64,000 nucleotides of DNA from Actinacidiphila yanglinensis (GCF_900107965.1 NZ_FNVU01000009.1:62001-126000), one strand, 5' to 3'; positions 41,348 to 51,728 are shown, numbered from the stretch's first letter. The notes: generated by a model not told the origin, from the sequence alone. Program-made: numbers and translations.

Positions 41348-42997
41348 TTACGCGTCGTACGCGTCGGCCTTCTTGGGCTCCACGCCCTGGACGAGGCCGC
41401 TCAGCGCCATGGAGCGGCTGGTGAACTGGCTGATGTCGACCCCGTTCTCGTCCATCACCTGGATCGCGGCGGCGTGCACCGCGCGCAGCACGGGGGTCGC
41501 GGCGCGCAGCGCGTCATCCGCCATGAAACGGTGCTGCCAGGGCTTGTCGGCCCAGGTGTGGCGCAGGCCGAACGGCTCGGGGAGCTTGAAGGAGCCGCCG
41601 AGGTAGTCGAGGACCGCCGGGAAGCGGGTGAACGGCGCGCGGGCGGTGAGCCGCACCACCTCCGCGGGCGTGACGACCGGCAGCGAGATCTTCTTGGTCT
41701 CCCAGAACTTGAAGGACTTGTTGACCGTCTTGGTCGGCGCGCTGGGCTTGCTGCTGAACAGCCCCTTGATCGGGCCGAGCGCGTGCCCGGTGACCTCCAC
41801 CCGCAGGGTCTGCGCGAGGACGGTCACGGTGGTCATGAGGGTGATCACCAGGTTGCCGTCCCACAGCACGAACTGGACGCCCAGGTAGTGCCGGTTGCCC
41901 TTGCCGAACTGCTGGTTGTTGCAGATCCGCTGGATCTCGAAGTCCTTGACGGTGTACGCCTCGACCTCGGTGCCGGTGGGCCGGCTGATGCTGCCGGCGC
42001 CCTCGCCGATCGGCGCCACCACCCAGTGCCGTATCGACGGCCGGGGGAAACCGCCGGTGTGCAGGGGCCCGCGCTCCAGCATCCGCAGCCGGTCGTGGAT
42101 CGCCCGGACCACGTCCCAGCTGCGGAACGGGTTGATCTCCTTCATGTCCTCGCGCGGGACCAGCTCCTCGGCCATCTGCCAGCTTCCCCAGCGGCTGCCC
42201 ATGCCGAGTATCCCCTTGGGGCCCGCGTAGAAGACGACGTTGCTGCTCTGCTCGGCGGCGAGCTTGGCCAGGCTCTGCCGCAGGGTCTCCGCGCGGAGCT
42301 GGTTGGGGTTGCGCGGCACCGCCTCGGGGATCTTCGCGCCGACCCCGGAGCCGCCGGCCAGGCCGCCCCAGCGGTCCCGCAGGTCCTTGGCGGTGCGCTC
42401 GCACATCCGGCGCGCCAGGAACCAGCCGATCACCGGGACGATCATCACCAGCCGGAAGTACTCCCGCCAGAAGCCGGTGAACGGCGGCCGGATCGCCAGC
42501 AGGATCGCGAGCACGGCCGCGACGGCGAGCACCGCGCCGCCCAGCGCGCCGGCCCGGTTGCCCTTCTCCTTCAGCCCGGTCAGCGAGCGGCGCAGCTGGA
42601 ACGCGCCGAGCCAGGCCAGGGTGCCCGGCAGGAAGAGCACCCCGCACACGCCCATGACGGCGGCCAGCCGGGTGTCGCGCTCCTGCCGGATCCGGGTGGC
42701 GGCCAGGCAGTGCTCGACCACGGTCTGCGGTTCGATGCCGAAGGACTGCACGAGCTCACCGCGGGCGGCGCCGAGCATCCGGACCTGGACGGCGCGGGCG
42801 AACGCCTCGCCGAGGTTGGGCTCGAACAGCGACAGCCGGGGTGGGGTGATCTTGGCGCCGTCGCTGATGTCGACCAGTTCCTGCATGGTCGAGTCCCGGT
42901 ACGCGGCGGAGGCCAGCGCCTGGGTGGCCGCCGTCTCGCCGTCGGTCCCCAGCAGCGGGACCTGCGCCCCCGGGCTGAAGTCGAACCCGTCTGTCAC
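41348..42997 (-). CDS. Large membrane-associated protein of unknown function
   Basis: 549 residues. A soluble N-terminal region (~1-95) is followed by hydrophobic segments around residues 118-142 and 155-200, then a long soluble C-terminal half containing NVVFYAGPKGILGMGSRWGSWQMAEELVPRE and VVAPIGEGAGSISRPTGTEVEAYTVKDFE. I do not recognise the family. GTG at 42997 chosen on GGGGGC spacing; an earlier GTG at 43009 is possible. Uses a TAA stop. It lies 143 bases downstream of the EF-G2-like gene. Confidence 0.75.
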   Translation of the reverse strand: MTDGFDFSPGAQVPLLGTDGETAATQALASAAYRDSTMQELVDISDGAKITPPRLSLFEPNLGEAFARAVQVRMLGAARGELVQSFGIEPQTVVEHCLAATRIRQERDTRLAAVMGVCGVLFLPGTLAWLGAFQLRRSLTGLKEKGNRAGALGGAVLAVAAVLAILLAIRPPFTGFWREYFRLVMIVPVIGWFLARRMCERTAKDLRDRWGGLAGGSGVGAKIPEAVPRNPNQLRAETLRQSLAKLAAEQSSNVVFYAGPKGILGMGSRWGSWQMAEELVPREDMKEINPFRSWDVVRAIHDRLRMLERGPLHTGGFPRPSIRHWVVAPIGEGAGSISRPTGTEVEAYTVKDFEIQRICNNQQFGKGNRHYLGVQFVLWDGNLVITLMTTVTVLAQTLRVEVTGHALGPIKGLFSSKPSAPTKTVNKSFKFWETKKISLPVVTPAEVVRLTARAPFTRFPAVLDYLGGSFKLPEPFGLRHTWADKPWQHRFMADDALRAATPVLRAVHAAAIQVMDENGVDISQFTSRSMALSGLVQGVEPKKADAYDA

Positions 42998-43140
42998 CGC
43001 AGCCCCCACTCGCCGTCCGACCCGCACCAGTCCAGCACCGGCACACGTGTTCCCACGCTGTTTCTCCGCTCCGACCAGCCCATTCCCCGTGCGGGGGCGC
43101 GTCACACGTTCGGAGCAGTCTCCACATTACCGGCGCGGCG

Positions 43141-45384
43141 TCACCTGGCGCGCGCCGTCTGCTGTTCCTCCTCCTCCAAGTGGCGCAGCTTCGCGGCCAG
43201 TTGTGCCGGCATCGGTTCGTGCCGGGCGTAGTGGCGGCTGAACCTGCCGGTGCCGTGCGACAGGGAGCGCAGGTCGACGGCGTACCGGCCGATCTCGATC
43301 TCCGGGACCTCGGCGCGCACCATCGAGTGGCCCTGGCCGGCCGGTTCGGAGCCCAGGACCCGGCCGCGCCGGCCGGACAGGTCGCTCATCACCGGACCCA
43401 CGTACGCGTCGGGCACCAGCACCCCGATCTCGTCGACGGGTTCGAGCAGGTGGATCGGGCACTCCGTGGCGGCCTCGCGCAGCGCCAGCGCGCCCGCGGT
43501 CTGGAAGGCGGCGTCGGAGGAGTCCACCGAGTGCGCCTTGCCGTCGGACAGGGTGACCCGGATGTCGACCACCGGGAAGCCCAGCGCGACCCCGCGGGCG
43601 GCCTGGGCGCGGATGCCCTTCTCCACCGACGGGATGAACTGGCGTGGCACCGCACCGCCGACCACCTTGTCGACGAACTCGACGCCCGAGCCCACCGGCA
43701 GCGGCTCCACCTCGATCTCGCAGATCGCGAACTGCCCGTGCCCGCCGGACTGCTTGACGTGCCGGCCGCGCGCCGTGGCGGGCTGCCCGAACGTCTCGCG
43801 CAGCGGCACCTTGTGGGCGACGGCGTCGACCTGCACCCCGTAGCGGCTGCGCAGCCGCTCCAGGGCCACGTCGGCATGCGCCTCGCCCAGGCACCACAGC
43901 ACCACCTGGTGGGTGTCGGGGTTCTGCTCCAGCCGCATCGTGGGATCCTCGGCGACCAGCCGGGAAAGGCCCTGCGAGAGCTTGTCCTCGTCGGCCTTGC
44001 TGTGCGCCTCGATCGCGACCGGCAGCAGCGGGTCGGGCATCTGCCAGGGCGCCATCAGCAGCGGGTGGTCCTGGCCGGAGAGGGTGTCGCCGGTCTCGGC
44101 CCGGGTCAGCTTCGCCACGCACACCAGGTCGCCCGCCGCGGCGGACGGCACCGGGCGCTGCTGCTTGCCGAACGGCGAGGACAGGGCGCCGATCCGCTCG
44201 TCGACGTCGTGGTCCTCGTGCCCGCGGTCCTCCATGCCGTGCCCGGAGACGTGCACGGTCTCGTCGGGCCGCAGCGTGCCGGAGAAGACCCGGACCAGGC
44301 TGAGCCGGCCGACGTAGGGGTCGGAGGTGGTCTTGACGACCTCGGCGGCCAGCGGGCCCTCCGGGTCGCACGCCAGCTGCGGCCGGGGGTGCCCGTCGAG
44401 GTCGGTGACCGGCGGCGCCGTGCGCTCCAGCGGGGTGGGGAAGCCGCCGGTGACCAGTTCGAGGAGTTCCACGGTGCCCAGTCCCTGCCGGGCGCCTTCG
44501 GCGGCGGGCGCGGCGGCCAGCACCGGGTGGAAGGTGCCCCGCGCCACGGCCCGCTCCAGGTCCGCGACCAGGGTCCCGACGTCGATCGACTCGCCGCCGA
44601 GGTAGCGGTCCATCAGCGTCTCGTCCTCGCTCTCGGCGATGATCCCCTCGATCAGCCGGTTGCGGTCCTCGGCCAGCTGGGGCGCGAGGTCCGGGCCGGG
44701 CTCGGCCTCGACCCGCTCGCCGGAGGAGTAGTCGTAGACCCGGCCCGTGAGCAGCCCCACCAGGCCGGTGACCGGGGCGTGGCCGTCGGGTCCGGCCGGG
44801 CCGTGCAGCGGCAGGTACAGCGGCAGCACCGCGTCCGGGTCGTCGCCGCCGAGCTCGCTCGCGCACTGCGCGGCGGTCTCCTCGAAGCCGGCCCGCGCGG
44901 ACTCCAGGTGCGTGACCACCACGGCCCGCGGCATGCCGACCGCGGCGCACTCGTCCCACACCATCCGCGTCGCGCCGCCGATGCCCTCGCCGTCCTGCGC
45001 GGCCGAGACGACGAAGAGGGCCGCGTCCGCTGCTCGCAGACCGGCCCTCAACTCCCCGACGAAGTCGGCGTATCCGGGGGTGTCCAGCACGTTGACCCGG
45101 ACTCCGCCCCACTCCACGGGGACGAGTGAGAGTTGCACGGAGCGCTGCTGGCGCTGCTCGATCTCGTCGTGGTCGGACAGCGAGCCGCCGTCCTCGACCC
45201 GGCCGGCCCGGCCCACCGCCCCGGTGGCCAGCGCCAGCGCCTCCACCAGCGTGGTCTTGCCCGCGCCGCTGTGTCCGACCAGCACCACGTTGCGCACCGT
45301 CTCGGGGCGACTCCCGGCGGGAGCCGCCGCCGATACGCCTCCGGCGGCCCCGGAGGCCGCGTCCTTCTTACCGCCACCGCTCAT
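43141..45384 (-). CDS. EF-G2-like translation-factor GTPase
   Basis: 747 residues with all EF-G domains. G1 GHSGAGKTT and G3 DTPGYADF are intact, but the usual G4 NKxD is replaced by VVTHLESAR. Downstream are domain II (GTLRPDETVHV), domain IV (QFAICEIEVEPLPVGSGVEFVDKVVGGAVPRQFIPSVEKGI) and domain V. It matches the actinobacterial EF-G paralogue (EF-G2) rather than the main translocase FusA. Its cellular role is uncertain. GGGAGG 8-10 bases before the ATG. Divergent from pgsA. Confidence 0.87.
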   Translation of the reverse strand: MSGGGKKDAASGAAGGVSAAAPAGSRPETVRNVVLVGHSGAGKTTLVEALALATGAVGRAGRVEDGGSLSDHDEIEQRQQRSVQLSLVPVEWGGVRVNVLDTPGYADFVGELRAGLRAADAALFVVSAAQDGEGIGGATRMVWDECAAVGMPRAVVVTHLESARAGFEETAAQCASELGGDDPDAVLPLYLPLHGPAGPDGHAPVTGLVGLLTGRVYDYSSGERVEAEPGPDLAPQLAEDRNRLIEGIIAESEDETLMDRYLGGESIDVGTLVADLERAVARGTFHPVLAAAPAAEGARQGLGTVELLELVTGGFPTPLERTAPPVTDLDGHPRPQLACDPEGPLAAEVVKTTSDPYVGRLSLVRVFSGTLRPDETVHVSGHGMEDRGHEDHDVDERIGALSSPFGKQQRPVPSAAAGDLVCVAKLTRAETGDTLSGQDHPLLMAPWQMPDPLLPVAIEAHSKADEDKLSQGLSRLVAEDPTMRLEQNPDTHQVVLWCLGEAHADVALERLRSRYGVQVDAVAHKVPLRETFGQPATARGRHVKQSGGHGQFAICEIEVEPLPVGSGVEFVDKVVGGAVPRQFIPSVEKGIRAQAARGVALGFPVVDIRVTLSDGKAHSVDSSDAAFQTAGALALREAATECPIHLLEPVDEIGVLVPDAYVGPVMSDLSGRRGRVLGSEPAGQGHSMVRAEVPEIEIGRYAVDLRSLSHGTGRFSRHYARHEPMPAQLAAKLRHLEEEEQQTARAR

Positions 45385-45684
45385 CAGTCCCGCCTCCCGG
45401 GGGTCGCTCCGCGGGTGCGTACAGGTCCTCTTCGACGGTACGCCCAATCGGGTGCCCTGACCCCCCAGGGAGCGCGCCTTGTGCGCGCGCCGCACCCGCC
45501 GGGGGCGCGACGGGCGCGCCACCGGCGGGCCGTCCCGGGGCGGACGGGACGCGGCAGCCCGGAGGGTCGGGGGCGCGCGGGAAAAGGGCTGGCTACGATG
45601 GGCCATCCGGCGGCCGATCCGGCCGCCGTGTTCGGACACCTTCGAACATCTCGCTCCGAACCCCACCGACCTGTCGGGAAGGCC
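45385..45684. other. Divergent intergenic region EF-G2-like / pgsA, 300 bases
   Basis: TACGAT at 45594-45599 is a plausible -10 for the pgsA operon; no convincing -35. No protein gene supported. Confidence 0.35.
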
Positions 45685-46353
45685 ATGCTGAACAAGTACG
45701 CGCGTGCGTTCTTCACGCGTGTTCTCACGCCGTTCGCCGGATTCCTCCTGCGCAAGGGGGTGTCACCGGACACGGTGACCCTGATCGGCACCGCCGGTGT
45801 CGTCGCCGGCGCGCTGGCCTTCTACCCCAGGGGGGAGTTCTTCTGGGGCACTGTCGTCATCACGCTGTTCGTGTTCTCCGACCTGGTCGACGGCAACATG
45901 GCCCGCCAGGCCGGCCGTTCCAGCCGCTGGGGCGCGTTCCTGGACTCCACCCTCGACCGCGTCGCCGACGGAGCCGTCTTCGGCGGGCTCGCGCTGTGGT
46001 ACGCGGGCGGCGGGGACAACCTCACGCTCTGCGCGGTCACCATCTTCTGCCTGGCCAGCGGCCAGGTGGTGTCGTACACCAAGGCGCGCGGCGAGGCGAT
46101 CGGCCTCAAGGTCGCCGTCAACGGCCTGGTCGAGCGCTCCGAGCGGCTCGTCATCACCCTGGTGCTGTGCGGCCTGGCCGGATTCCACCGCACCTTCGGC
46201 GTGCCCGGCATCCAGTGGCTGCTGCCGATCGCGCTGTGGGTGGTCGCCGTCGGCAGCCTCATCACCCTGATCCAGCGGGTCGTCACGGTGCACCGCGAGG
46301 CCGCCGAGGCCGAGGCCGCCGAACAGCCGGTCGGCCAGGGGAGCGGCGTGTGA
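45685..46353 (+). CDS. pgsA: Phosphatidylinositol phosphate synthase (CDP-alcohol phosphotransferase)
   Basis: 222 residues, multi-pass membrane enzyme. CDP-alcohol phosphotransferase signature spans DLVDGNMAR ... GAFLDSTLDR, with all Asp residues. In actinobacteria the enzyme at this locus joins CDP-diacylglycerol to inositol phosphate, the first step to PI and PIMs. GGGAAGG just before the ATG. First of a three-gene coupled operon (4-base overlaps) with the acyltransferase and mannosyltransferase. Confidence 0.93.
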   Translation: MLNKYARAFFTRVLTPFAGFLLRKGVSPDTVTLIGTAGVVAGALAFYPRGEFFWGTVVITLFVFSDLVDGNMARQAGRSSRWGAFLDSTLDRVADGAVFGGLALWYAGGGDNLTLCAVTIFCLASGQVVSYTKARGEAIGLKVAVNGLVERSERLVITLVLCGLAGFHRTFGVPGIQWLLPIALWVVAVGSLITLIQRVVTVHREAAEAEAAEQPVGQGSGV

Positions 46354-47357
46354 AGGAACGCCTCACCGACGGCCTGTACGGTCTCGGCTGGAGCGCGGTG
46401 AAGACGCTGCCGGAGCCCGCGGCCAAGGCGCTCGGCCGGACCGTCGCCGACGCGGCCTGGCGGCAGCGCGGCAAGGGCGTCCAGCGGCTGGAGGCGAACC
46501 TCGCCCGCGTCGTACCCGGCGCGGGACCCGAGCGGCTGCGCGAGCTGTCCCGCGAGGGCATGCGCTCCTACCTGCGCTACTGGATGGAGTCCTTCCGGCT
46601 GCCGGCCTGGAGCAAGGACCGGATCCGCGGCGGGTTCGCCCCGCAGGACGTGCACTGGCTCACCGACGGGCTCGCCGCCGGCCGCGGCGTCATCCTCGCC
46701 CTGCCGCACATGGGCAACTACGACCTCGCGGGCGCATGGGTCACCACCAAGCTGGAGACGCCGTTCGCGACCGTCGCCGAGCGGCTGAAGCCCGAGACGC
46801 TCTACGACCGGTTCGTCGCCTACCGCGAGAGCCTGGGGATGGAGGTCCTGCCGCACACCGGCGGCTCGGCCTTCGGCACCCTGGCGCGGCGGCTGCGCGC
46901 GGGCGGCCTGGTCTGCCTGGTCGCCGACCGTGACCTGTCCAGCAACGGCGTGGAGGTCGACTTCTTCGGCGAGCGGACCCGGATGCCCGCGGGCCCGGCG
47001 ATACTCGCCCAGCAGACCGGCGCCCTGCTGCTGCCGGTCACCCTCTGGTACGACGCGTCGCCCGTCATGCAGGGCCTGGTGCACCCGCCGGTCGAGGTCC
47101 CGGCCGAGGGCGACCGGACCCGGCGCACCGCGGTGATGACCCAGGCGCTCGCCGACGCGTACGCCTCGGGCATCGCCGAGCACCCGCAGGACTGGCACAT
47201 GCTGCAACGGCTCTGGCTGAGCGACCTGCCCGCGCGGGCGCCCCGGCCGGCGGAGGCGGCTCCGGCCGATGCCTCCGCGGAGCCGCCGTCCGGCGACGCA
47301 CCGCCGTCCGCCGGCTCCACCGCGCCCACCGAGCGCCCCGGGACGGAGAGAACTTGA
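46350..47357 (+). CDS. Phosphatidylinositol mannoside acyltransferase (LpxL/HtrB family)
   Basis: 335 residues, membrane-associated. LALPHMGNYDLAGAW contains the His and downstream acid of the HX4D-type catalytic motif (HMGNYD), followed by GGLVCLVADRDLSSNGVEVDFFGE. By position between pgsA and pimA it corresponds to mycobacterial PatA, which acylates the PIM mannose. The C-terminal ~40 residues are a Pro/Ala/Ser-rich tail. GTG start overlaps the pgsA stop; its own stop overlaps the pimA start. Confidence 0.92.
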   Translation: MKERLTDGLYGLGWSAVKTLPEPAAKALGRTVADAAWRQRGKGVQRLEANLARVVPGAGPERLRELSREGMRSYLRYWMESFRLPAWSKDRIRGGFAPQDVHWLTDGLAAGRGVILALPHMGNYDLAGAWVTTKLETPFATVAERLKPETLYDRFVAYRESLGMEVLPHTGGSAFGTLARRLRAGGLVCLVADRDLSSNGVEVDFFGERTRMPAGPAILAQQTGALLLPVTLWYDASPVMQGLVHPPVEVPAEGDRTRRTAVMTQALADAYASGIAEHPQDWHMLQRLWLSDLPARAPRPAEAAPADASAEPPSGDAPPSAGSTAPTERPGTERT

Positions 47358-48475
47358 GGATCGGGATCGTCTGCCCGTACTCCTGGGACGTCCCCGGTGG
47401 CGTCCAGTTCCACATCAGGGATCTCGCCGAGCACCTGATCGCGCGCGGCCACCACGTGTCCGTGCTCGCGCCGGCCGACGACGAGACCCCGCTGCCGCCG
47501 TACGCGGTCTCCGCCGGCCGGGCCGTCCCGGTGCCGTACAACGGCTCCGTGGCGCGGCTGAACTTCGGCTTCCTGTCGGCCGCGCGGGTCCGCCGCTGGC
47601 TGCACGACGGCGGCTTCGACGTCATCCACATCCACGAGCCGACCTCGCCGTCCCTCGGGCTGCTCGCCTGCTGGGCGGCCCGCGGCCCGATCGTGGCGAC
47701 CTTCCACACCTCCAACCCCCGCTCGCGGGCGATGATCGCGGCCTACCCGATCCTGCAGCCCGCCCTGGAGAAGATCAGCGCGCGGATCGCGGTCAGCGAG
47801 TACGCCCGGCGCACCCTGGTCGAGCACCTCGGCGGCGACGCCGTGGTCATCCCCAACGGTGTCGACGTCGGCTTCTTCTCGGGCGCCGAACCGCGCCCCG
47901 AGTGGCAGGGCGACACGATCGGCTTCATCGGGCGCATCGACGAGCCGCGCAAGGGCCTGCAGGTGCTGATGCGGGCGCTGCCCGGGATCCTCCGGGAGCG
48001 GCCCGGCGCCCGCCTGCTGGTGGCCGGGCGCGGTGACGAGCAGGAGGCCCTGGAGCCGCTGCCGGCCGAACTCCGCGACCGGGTCGAGTTCCTGGGGATG
48101 GTCAGCGACGAGGACAAGGCGAGGTTGCTGCGCAGCGTCGACCTGTACGTCGCGCCGAACCTCGGCGGGGAGAGCTTCGGGGTGATCCTCGTCGAGGCGA
48201 TGTCCGCGGGGGCGACGGTGCTGGCCACCGATCTCGACGCGTTCGCCCAGGTGCTGGATCAGGGTGACGCGGGGGAGATGTTTCCCAACGGGGACGCGGA
48301 TGCCCTTGCCGCGGCGGCGCTGCGGATTCTGGGGGATCCCGAGCGGCGCGACCGGCTCCGGACGCGGGCGTCCGCGCATGTGCGGCGGTTCGACTGGTCC
48401 GTGGTCGCCGCGGAGATCTTGTCCGTTTACGAGACGGTCACGGCCGGAGCGGAGGCGGTGCGGCCCGCGCGGTGA
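47354..48475 (+). CDS. pimA: Phosphatidylinositol alpha-mannosyltransferase
   Basis: 373 residues, GT4 glycosyltransferase with GT-B fold. N-terminal GGVQFHIRDLAEHLIARGHHVSVLAP and GFDVIHIHEP; C-terminal GRIDEPRKGLQVLMRALP and the donor-binding ESFGVILVEAMSAGATVLAT. Adds the first mannose from GDP-mannose to phosphatidylinositol at the inner membrane face. TTG start overlapping the acyltransferase stop; GGAG 5 bases upstream supports it. Confidence 0.94.
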   Translation: MRIGIVCPYSWDVPGGVQFHIRDLAEHLIARGHHVSVLAPADDETPLPPYAVSAGRAVPVPYNGSVARLNFGFLSAARVRRWLHDGGFDVIHIHEPTSPSLGLLACWAARGPIVATFHTSNPRSRAMIAAYPILQPALEKISARIAVSEYARRTLVEHLGGDAVVIPNGVDVGFFSGAEPRPEWQGDTIGFIGRIDEPRKGLQVLMRALPGILRERPGARLLVAGRGDEQEALEPLPAELRDRVEFLGMVSDEDKARLLRSVDLYVAPNLGGESFGVILVEAMSAGATVLATDLDAFAQVLDQGDAGEMFPNGDADALAAAALRILGDPERRDRLRTRASAHVRRFDWSVVAAEILSVYETVTAGAEAVRPAR

Positions 48476-48615
48476 CCCTCCGGGGTGCCCTGACCCCTCA
48501 GGGCGCCCCGTCCTGTCGGTTCAGGGACCTTGCGGTCCGCCGTGGCTTGTCGCGCAGTTCCCCGCGCCCCTGGTTTGTGCGGGTCCCTCCGCGAAAAGAG
48601 GGCAGCGGGCGTGAG
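48476..48615. repeat. Intergenic mosaic repeat, copy D
   Basis: CTCCGGGGTGCCC opening shared with copy C, core CGCGCAGTTCCCCGCGCCCC (48551-48570), then the CCCTGG...CGCGAAAAGAGGG module in inverted orientation (about 48567-48602). It follows the pimA stop and precedes the LemA-like gene. Confidence 0.75.
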
Positions 48616-48665
48616 GCACCGCGGCGGGAGTCCGCGGGTCCACCCGCGGAATAGGGTGAGCTCTC

Positions 48666-49217
48666 GTGACCACCCTGATTTGCGTTGTCGTGGTGCTGGC
48701 CCTGCTGGGGCTCTACCTGAGCTGGACCGCGGGTCGCCTGGACCGCCTGCACGCGCGGATCGACGCGGCCCGCGCCGCGCTGGACGCGCAACTGCTGCGC
48801 CGCGCCTCGGTCGCCCAGGAACTCGCCACCTCCGGCATCCTGGACCCGGCCGCCTCCATCGTGCTCTACGAGGCCGCGCACGCCGCCCGCCAGGCGGAAC
48901 CGGACCAACGCGAGGTGGCCGAGAGCGAGTTGAGCCAGGCGCTGCGGGTGGTGTTCGCGGAGCGCGACGCGGTCGTGGAGATCGACGCCGCGCCGGGCGG
49001 TACCGAGGCGGTCGGCGAGATGACCCAGGCGGTACGCCGCGTGCCGATGGCCCGGCGGTTCCACAACGACGCCGTCCGCGCCGCCCGCGCGGTCCGCCGG
49101 CACCGGGTGGTGCGGTGGCTGCGACTGGCCGGCCACGCCCCGTTCCCGCTCGCCTTCGAGATGGACGACGAGCCGCCCGCGGTGCTGACCACCGAGGGCG
49201 GCGCCACCGCCCAGTAG
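48666..49217 (+). CDS. LemA-like membrane-anchored protein
   Basis: 183 residues. One N-terminal membrane helix (residues 2-20), then a long coiled helical region ([33 protein letters not shown]) and [38 protein letters not shown], where the order of helix, FHNDAVR and FP resembles LemA proteins. Function unknown. GTG start. It stands alone between the repeat and pdxS. Confidence 0.72.
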   Translation: MTTLICVVVVLALLGLYLSWTAGRLDRLHARIDAARAALDAQLLRRASVAQELATSGILDPAASIVLYEAAHAARQAEPDQREVAESELSQALRVVFAERDAVVEIDAAPGGTEAVGEMTQAVRRVPMARRFHNDAVRAARAVRRHRVVRWLRLAGHAPFPLAFEMDDEPPAVLTTEGGATAQ

Positions 49218-49318
49218 GCGTGCCAGGGGAGCCACCTGCGCCGAATTGGCCCTTTCCGGTGATCCGGCACCAGCCGGACGATGGAGGAAATTGCCCCGTC
49301 ACCTGGAGTGAGGTCACC

Positions 49319-50233
49319 GTGTCCACCGCTTCCCCGTCCGCAGCAGCGTCCCCCGAGACCGGCACCGCCCGCGTCAAGCGCGGCATGGCAGAGCAGCTCA
49401 AGGGCGGCGTGATCATGGACGTCGTCACCCCCGAGCAGGCGAAGATCGCCGAGGACGCGGGCGCCGTCGCCGTCATGGCGCTGGAGCGGGTGCCCGCCGA
49501 CATCCGCAAGGACGGCGGCGTGGCCCGCATGTCCGACCCGGACATGATCGACGGCATCATCGGCGCCGTGTCCATCCCGGTGATGGCCAAGTCCCGGATC
49601 GGCCACTTCGTCGAGGCCCAGGTGCTCCAGGCGCTCGGTGTCGACTACATCGACGAGTCCGAGGTGCTGACCCCCGCGGACGAGGTCAACCACTCCGACA
49701 AGTGGGCCTTCACCACCCCGTTCGTCTGCGGTGCGACCAACCTGGGCGAGGCGCTGCGGCGGATCGCCGAGGGCGCGGCGATGATCCGCTCCAAGGGCGA
49801 GGCCGGCACCGGCAACGTGGTCGAGGCCGTCCGCCACCTGCGCCAGATCAAGGGCGAGATCTCCCGGCTGCGCGGCCTGGACAACAACGAGCTGTTCGCC
49901 GCCGCGAAGGAGCTGCGCGCCCCGTACGAGCTGGTCCGTGAGGTCGCCGAGCTGGGCAAGCTGCCGGTCGTGCTCTTCTCCGCGGGCGGCGTGGCCACCC
50001 CCGCCGACGCCGCGCTGATGCGTCAGCTCGGCGCCGAGGGCGTCTTCGTCGGGTCGGGCATCTTCAAGTCCGGCGACCCGGCCAAGCGTGCCGCGGCCAT
50101 CGTCCGCGCCACCACCTTCTTCGACGACCCGAAGGTCATCGCGGACGCCTCCCGCAACCTCGGCGAGGCGATGGTCGGGATCAACATCGACACCCTGCCG
50201 GAGTCCGAGCACTACGCGAACCGCGGCTGGTAA
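49319..50233 (+). CDS. pdxS: Pyridoxal 5'-phosphate synthase, lyase subunit
   Basis: 304 residues. (beta/alpha)8 barrel that makes PLP from ribose 5-phosphate, glyceraldehyde 3-phosphate and PdxT-delivered ammonia. [14 protein letters not shown], the Lys of VMAKSRIGH, and [14 protein letters not shown] phosphate-binding loop are all present. GTG at 49319 with GGAGTGAGG 5 bases upstream. Seven bases separate it from pdxT. Confidence 0.97.
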   Translation: MSTASPSAAASPETGTARVKRGMAEQLKGGVIMDVVTPEQAKIAEDAGAVAVMALERVPADIRKDGGVARMSDPDMIDGIIGAVSIPVMAKSRIGHFVEAQVLQALGVDYIDESEVLTPADEVNHSDKWAFTTPFVCGATNLGEALRRIAEGAAMIRSKGEAGTGNVVEAVRHLRQIKGEISRLRGLDNNELFAAAKELRAPYELVREVAELGKLPVVLFSAGGVATPADAALMRQLGAEGVFVGSGIFKSGDPAKRAAAIVRATTFFDDPKVIADASRNLGEAMVGINIDTLPESEHYANRGW

Positions 50234-50240
50234 GGCGACG

Positions 50241-50834
50241 ATGACGAGCTCTCCCACCATCGGCGTCCTGGCCCTCCAGGGTGACGTCCGGGAGCACCTG
50301 GCAGCCCTGGCCGCGGCGGACGCCGCGGCCACGGCCGTCCGGCGCCCCGAGGAACTGGCCGGTCTGGACGGCTTGGTGATACCCGGCGGCGAGTCCACCA
50401 CCATCTCCAAGCTCGCCGCGCTGTTCGGGCTGACCGAGCCGCTGCGCGCCGCGATCAGGGACGGGCTGCCGGTCTACGGCACCTGCGCGGGCCTGATCAT
50501 GCTCGCCGACAAGATCCTCGACCCCAGGTCGGGGCAGGAGACCTTCGGCGGCATCGACATGATCGTGCGCCGCAACGCCTTCGGCCGGCAGAACGAGTCC
50601 TTCGAGGCGTTCGTCGAGGTCGAGGGCGTGCCCGGCGGCCCGGTCGAGGGCGTCTTCATCCGCGCGCCGTGGGTGGAGTCGGTCGGCGCGAACACCGAGG
50701 TGCTCGCCGAGTACGACGGTCACATCGTCGCCGTGCGGCAGGGCAGCGTGCTCGCCACGTCGTTCCACCCGGAGCTGACCGGTGACCACCGGGTGCATGA
50801 ACTCTTCGTGTCCGCAGTGCGCGCGGGGAGCTGA
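50241..50834 (+). CDS. pdxT: Pyridoxal 5'-phosphate synthase, glutaminase subunit
   Basis: 197 residues. Class I-type glutaminase supplying ammonia to PdxS. Oxyanion region GGESTT, nucleophile Cys in YGTCAGL, and catalytic His-Glu in SFHPE are present. Seven bases after pdxS; same operon. Confidence 0.96.
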   Translation: MTSSPTIGVLALQGDVREHLAALAAADAAATAVRRPEELAGLDGLVIPGGESTTISKLAALFGLTEPLRAAIRDGLPVYGTCAGLIMLADKILDPRSGQETFGGIDMIVRRNAFGRQNESFEAFVEVEGVPGGPVEGVFIRAPWVESVGANTEVLAEYDGHIVAVRQGSVLATSFHPELTGDHRVHELFVSAVRAGS

Positions 50835-50899
50835 CCGTCTCCCGGTAGGATCGAGCGCGCGACGAAGAACAGCACTGGTGACGCGAAGGAGACTGTCGG

Positions 50900-51652
50900 A
50901 TGTCCGGCCACTCTAAATGGGCTACGACGAAGCACAAGAAGGCCGTGATCGATGCCAAGCGCGGCAAGCTCTTCGCGAAGCTGATCAAGAACATCGAGGT
51001 CGCGGCGCGTACCGGCGGCGCCGACCCCGACGGCAACCCGACCCTCTTCGACGCCATCCAGAAGGCCAAGAAGAGCTCGGTCCCGAACAAGAACATCGAC
51101 AGTGCGGTCAAGCGCGGCGCCGGTCTCGAGGCCGGTGGCGCGGACTACCAGACGATCATGTACGAGGGCTACGGGCCGAACGGCGTCGCCGTCCTCATCG
51201 AGTGCCTGACCGACAACCGCAACCGTGCGGCGTCCGACGTGCGGGTGGCGATGACCCGCAACGGCGGCTCGATGGCCGACCCCGGCTCCGTGTCGTACCT
51301 GTTCAACCGCAAGGGCGTGGTGATCGTCCCCAAGGGCGGGCTGGGCGAGGACGACGTGCTCGGCGCGGTGCTGGACGCGGGCGCCGAGGAGGTCAACGAC
51401 CTCGGCGAGTCCTACGAGGTGATCAGCGAGGCCACCGACCTGGTGCCGGTCCGCAAGGCCCTCCAGGACGCCGGCATCGACTACGACTCCGCCGACGCCA
51501 ACTTCCTGCCCACCATGCAGGTCGAGTTGGACGAGGACGGGGCGCGCAAGATCTTCAAGCTGATCGACGCGCTGGAGGACAGCGACGACGTGCAGAACGT
51601 CTTCGCCAACTTCGACGTCTCCGACGAGGTCATGGAGAAGGTCGACGCCTGA
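50900..51652 (+). CDS. YebC/TACO1-family protein
   Basis: 250 residues: [25 protein letters not shown] start and [23 protein letters not shown] are diagnostic. Formerly called transcriptional regulators; family members now are linked to translation of polyproline stretches. AAGGAG precedes the ATG; a TAGGAT -10-like element lies at 50846-50851. A strong terminator follows. Confidence 0.94.
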   Translation: MSGHSKWATTKHKKAVIDAKRGKLFAKLIKNIEVAARTGGADPDGNPTLFDAIQKAKKSSVPNKNIDSAVKRGAGLEAGGADYQTIMYEGYGPNGVAVLIECLTDNRNRAASDVRVAMTRNGGSMADPGSVSYLFNRKGVVIVPKGGLGEDDVLGAVLDAGAEEVNDLGESYEVISEATDLVPVRKALQDAGIDYDSADANFLPTMQVELDEDGARKIFKLIDALEDSDDVQNVFANFDVSDEVMEKVDA

Positions 51653-51692
51653 CCGCGCGGATGACGCGTGACCATGCCTGACGGGCTGTCAG

Positions 51693-51728
51693 GGAGGGGC
51701 CGACGGGACACACCCCGTCGGCCCCTCC
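51693..51728 (+). terminator. Terminator of yebC
   Basis: Perfect 15-bp stem (51693-51707 and 51714-51728), six-base loop, followed by GCTGTTTG. Directly upstream of the ruvC promoter. Confidence 0.88.
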
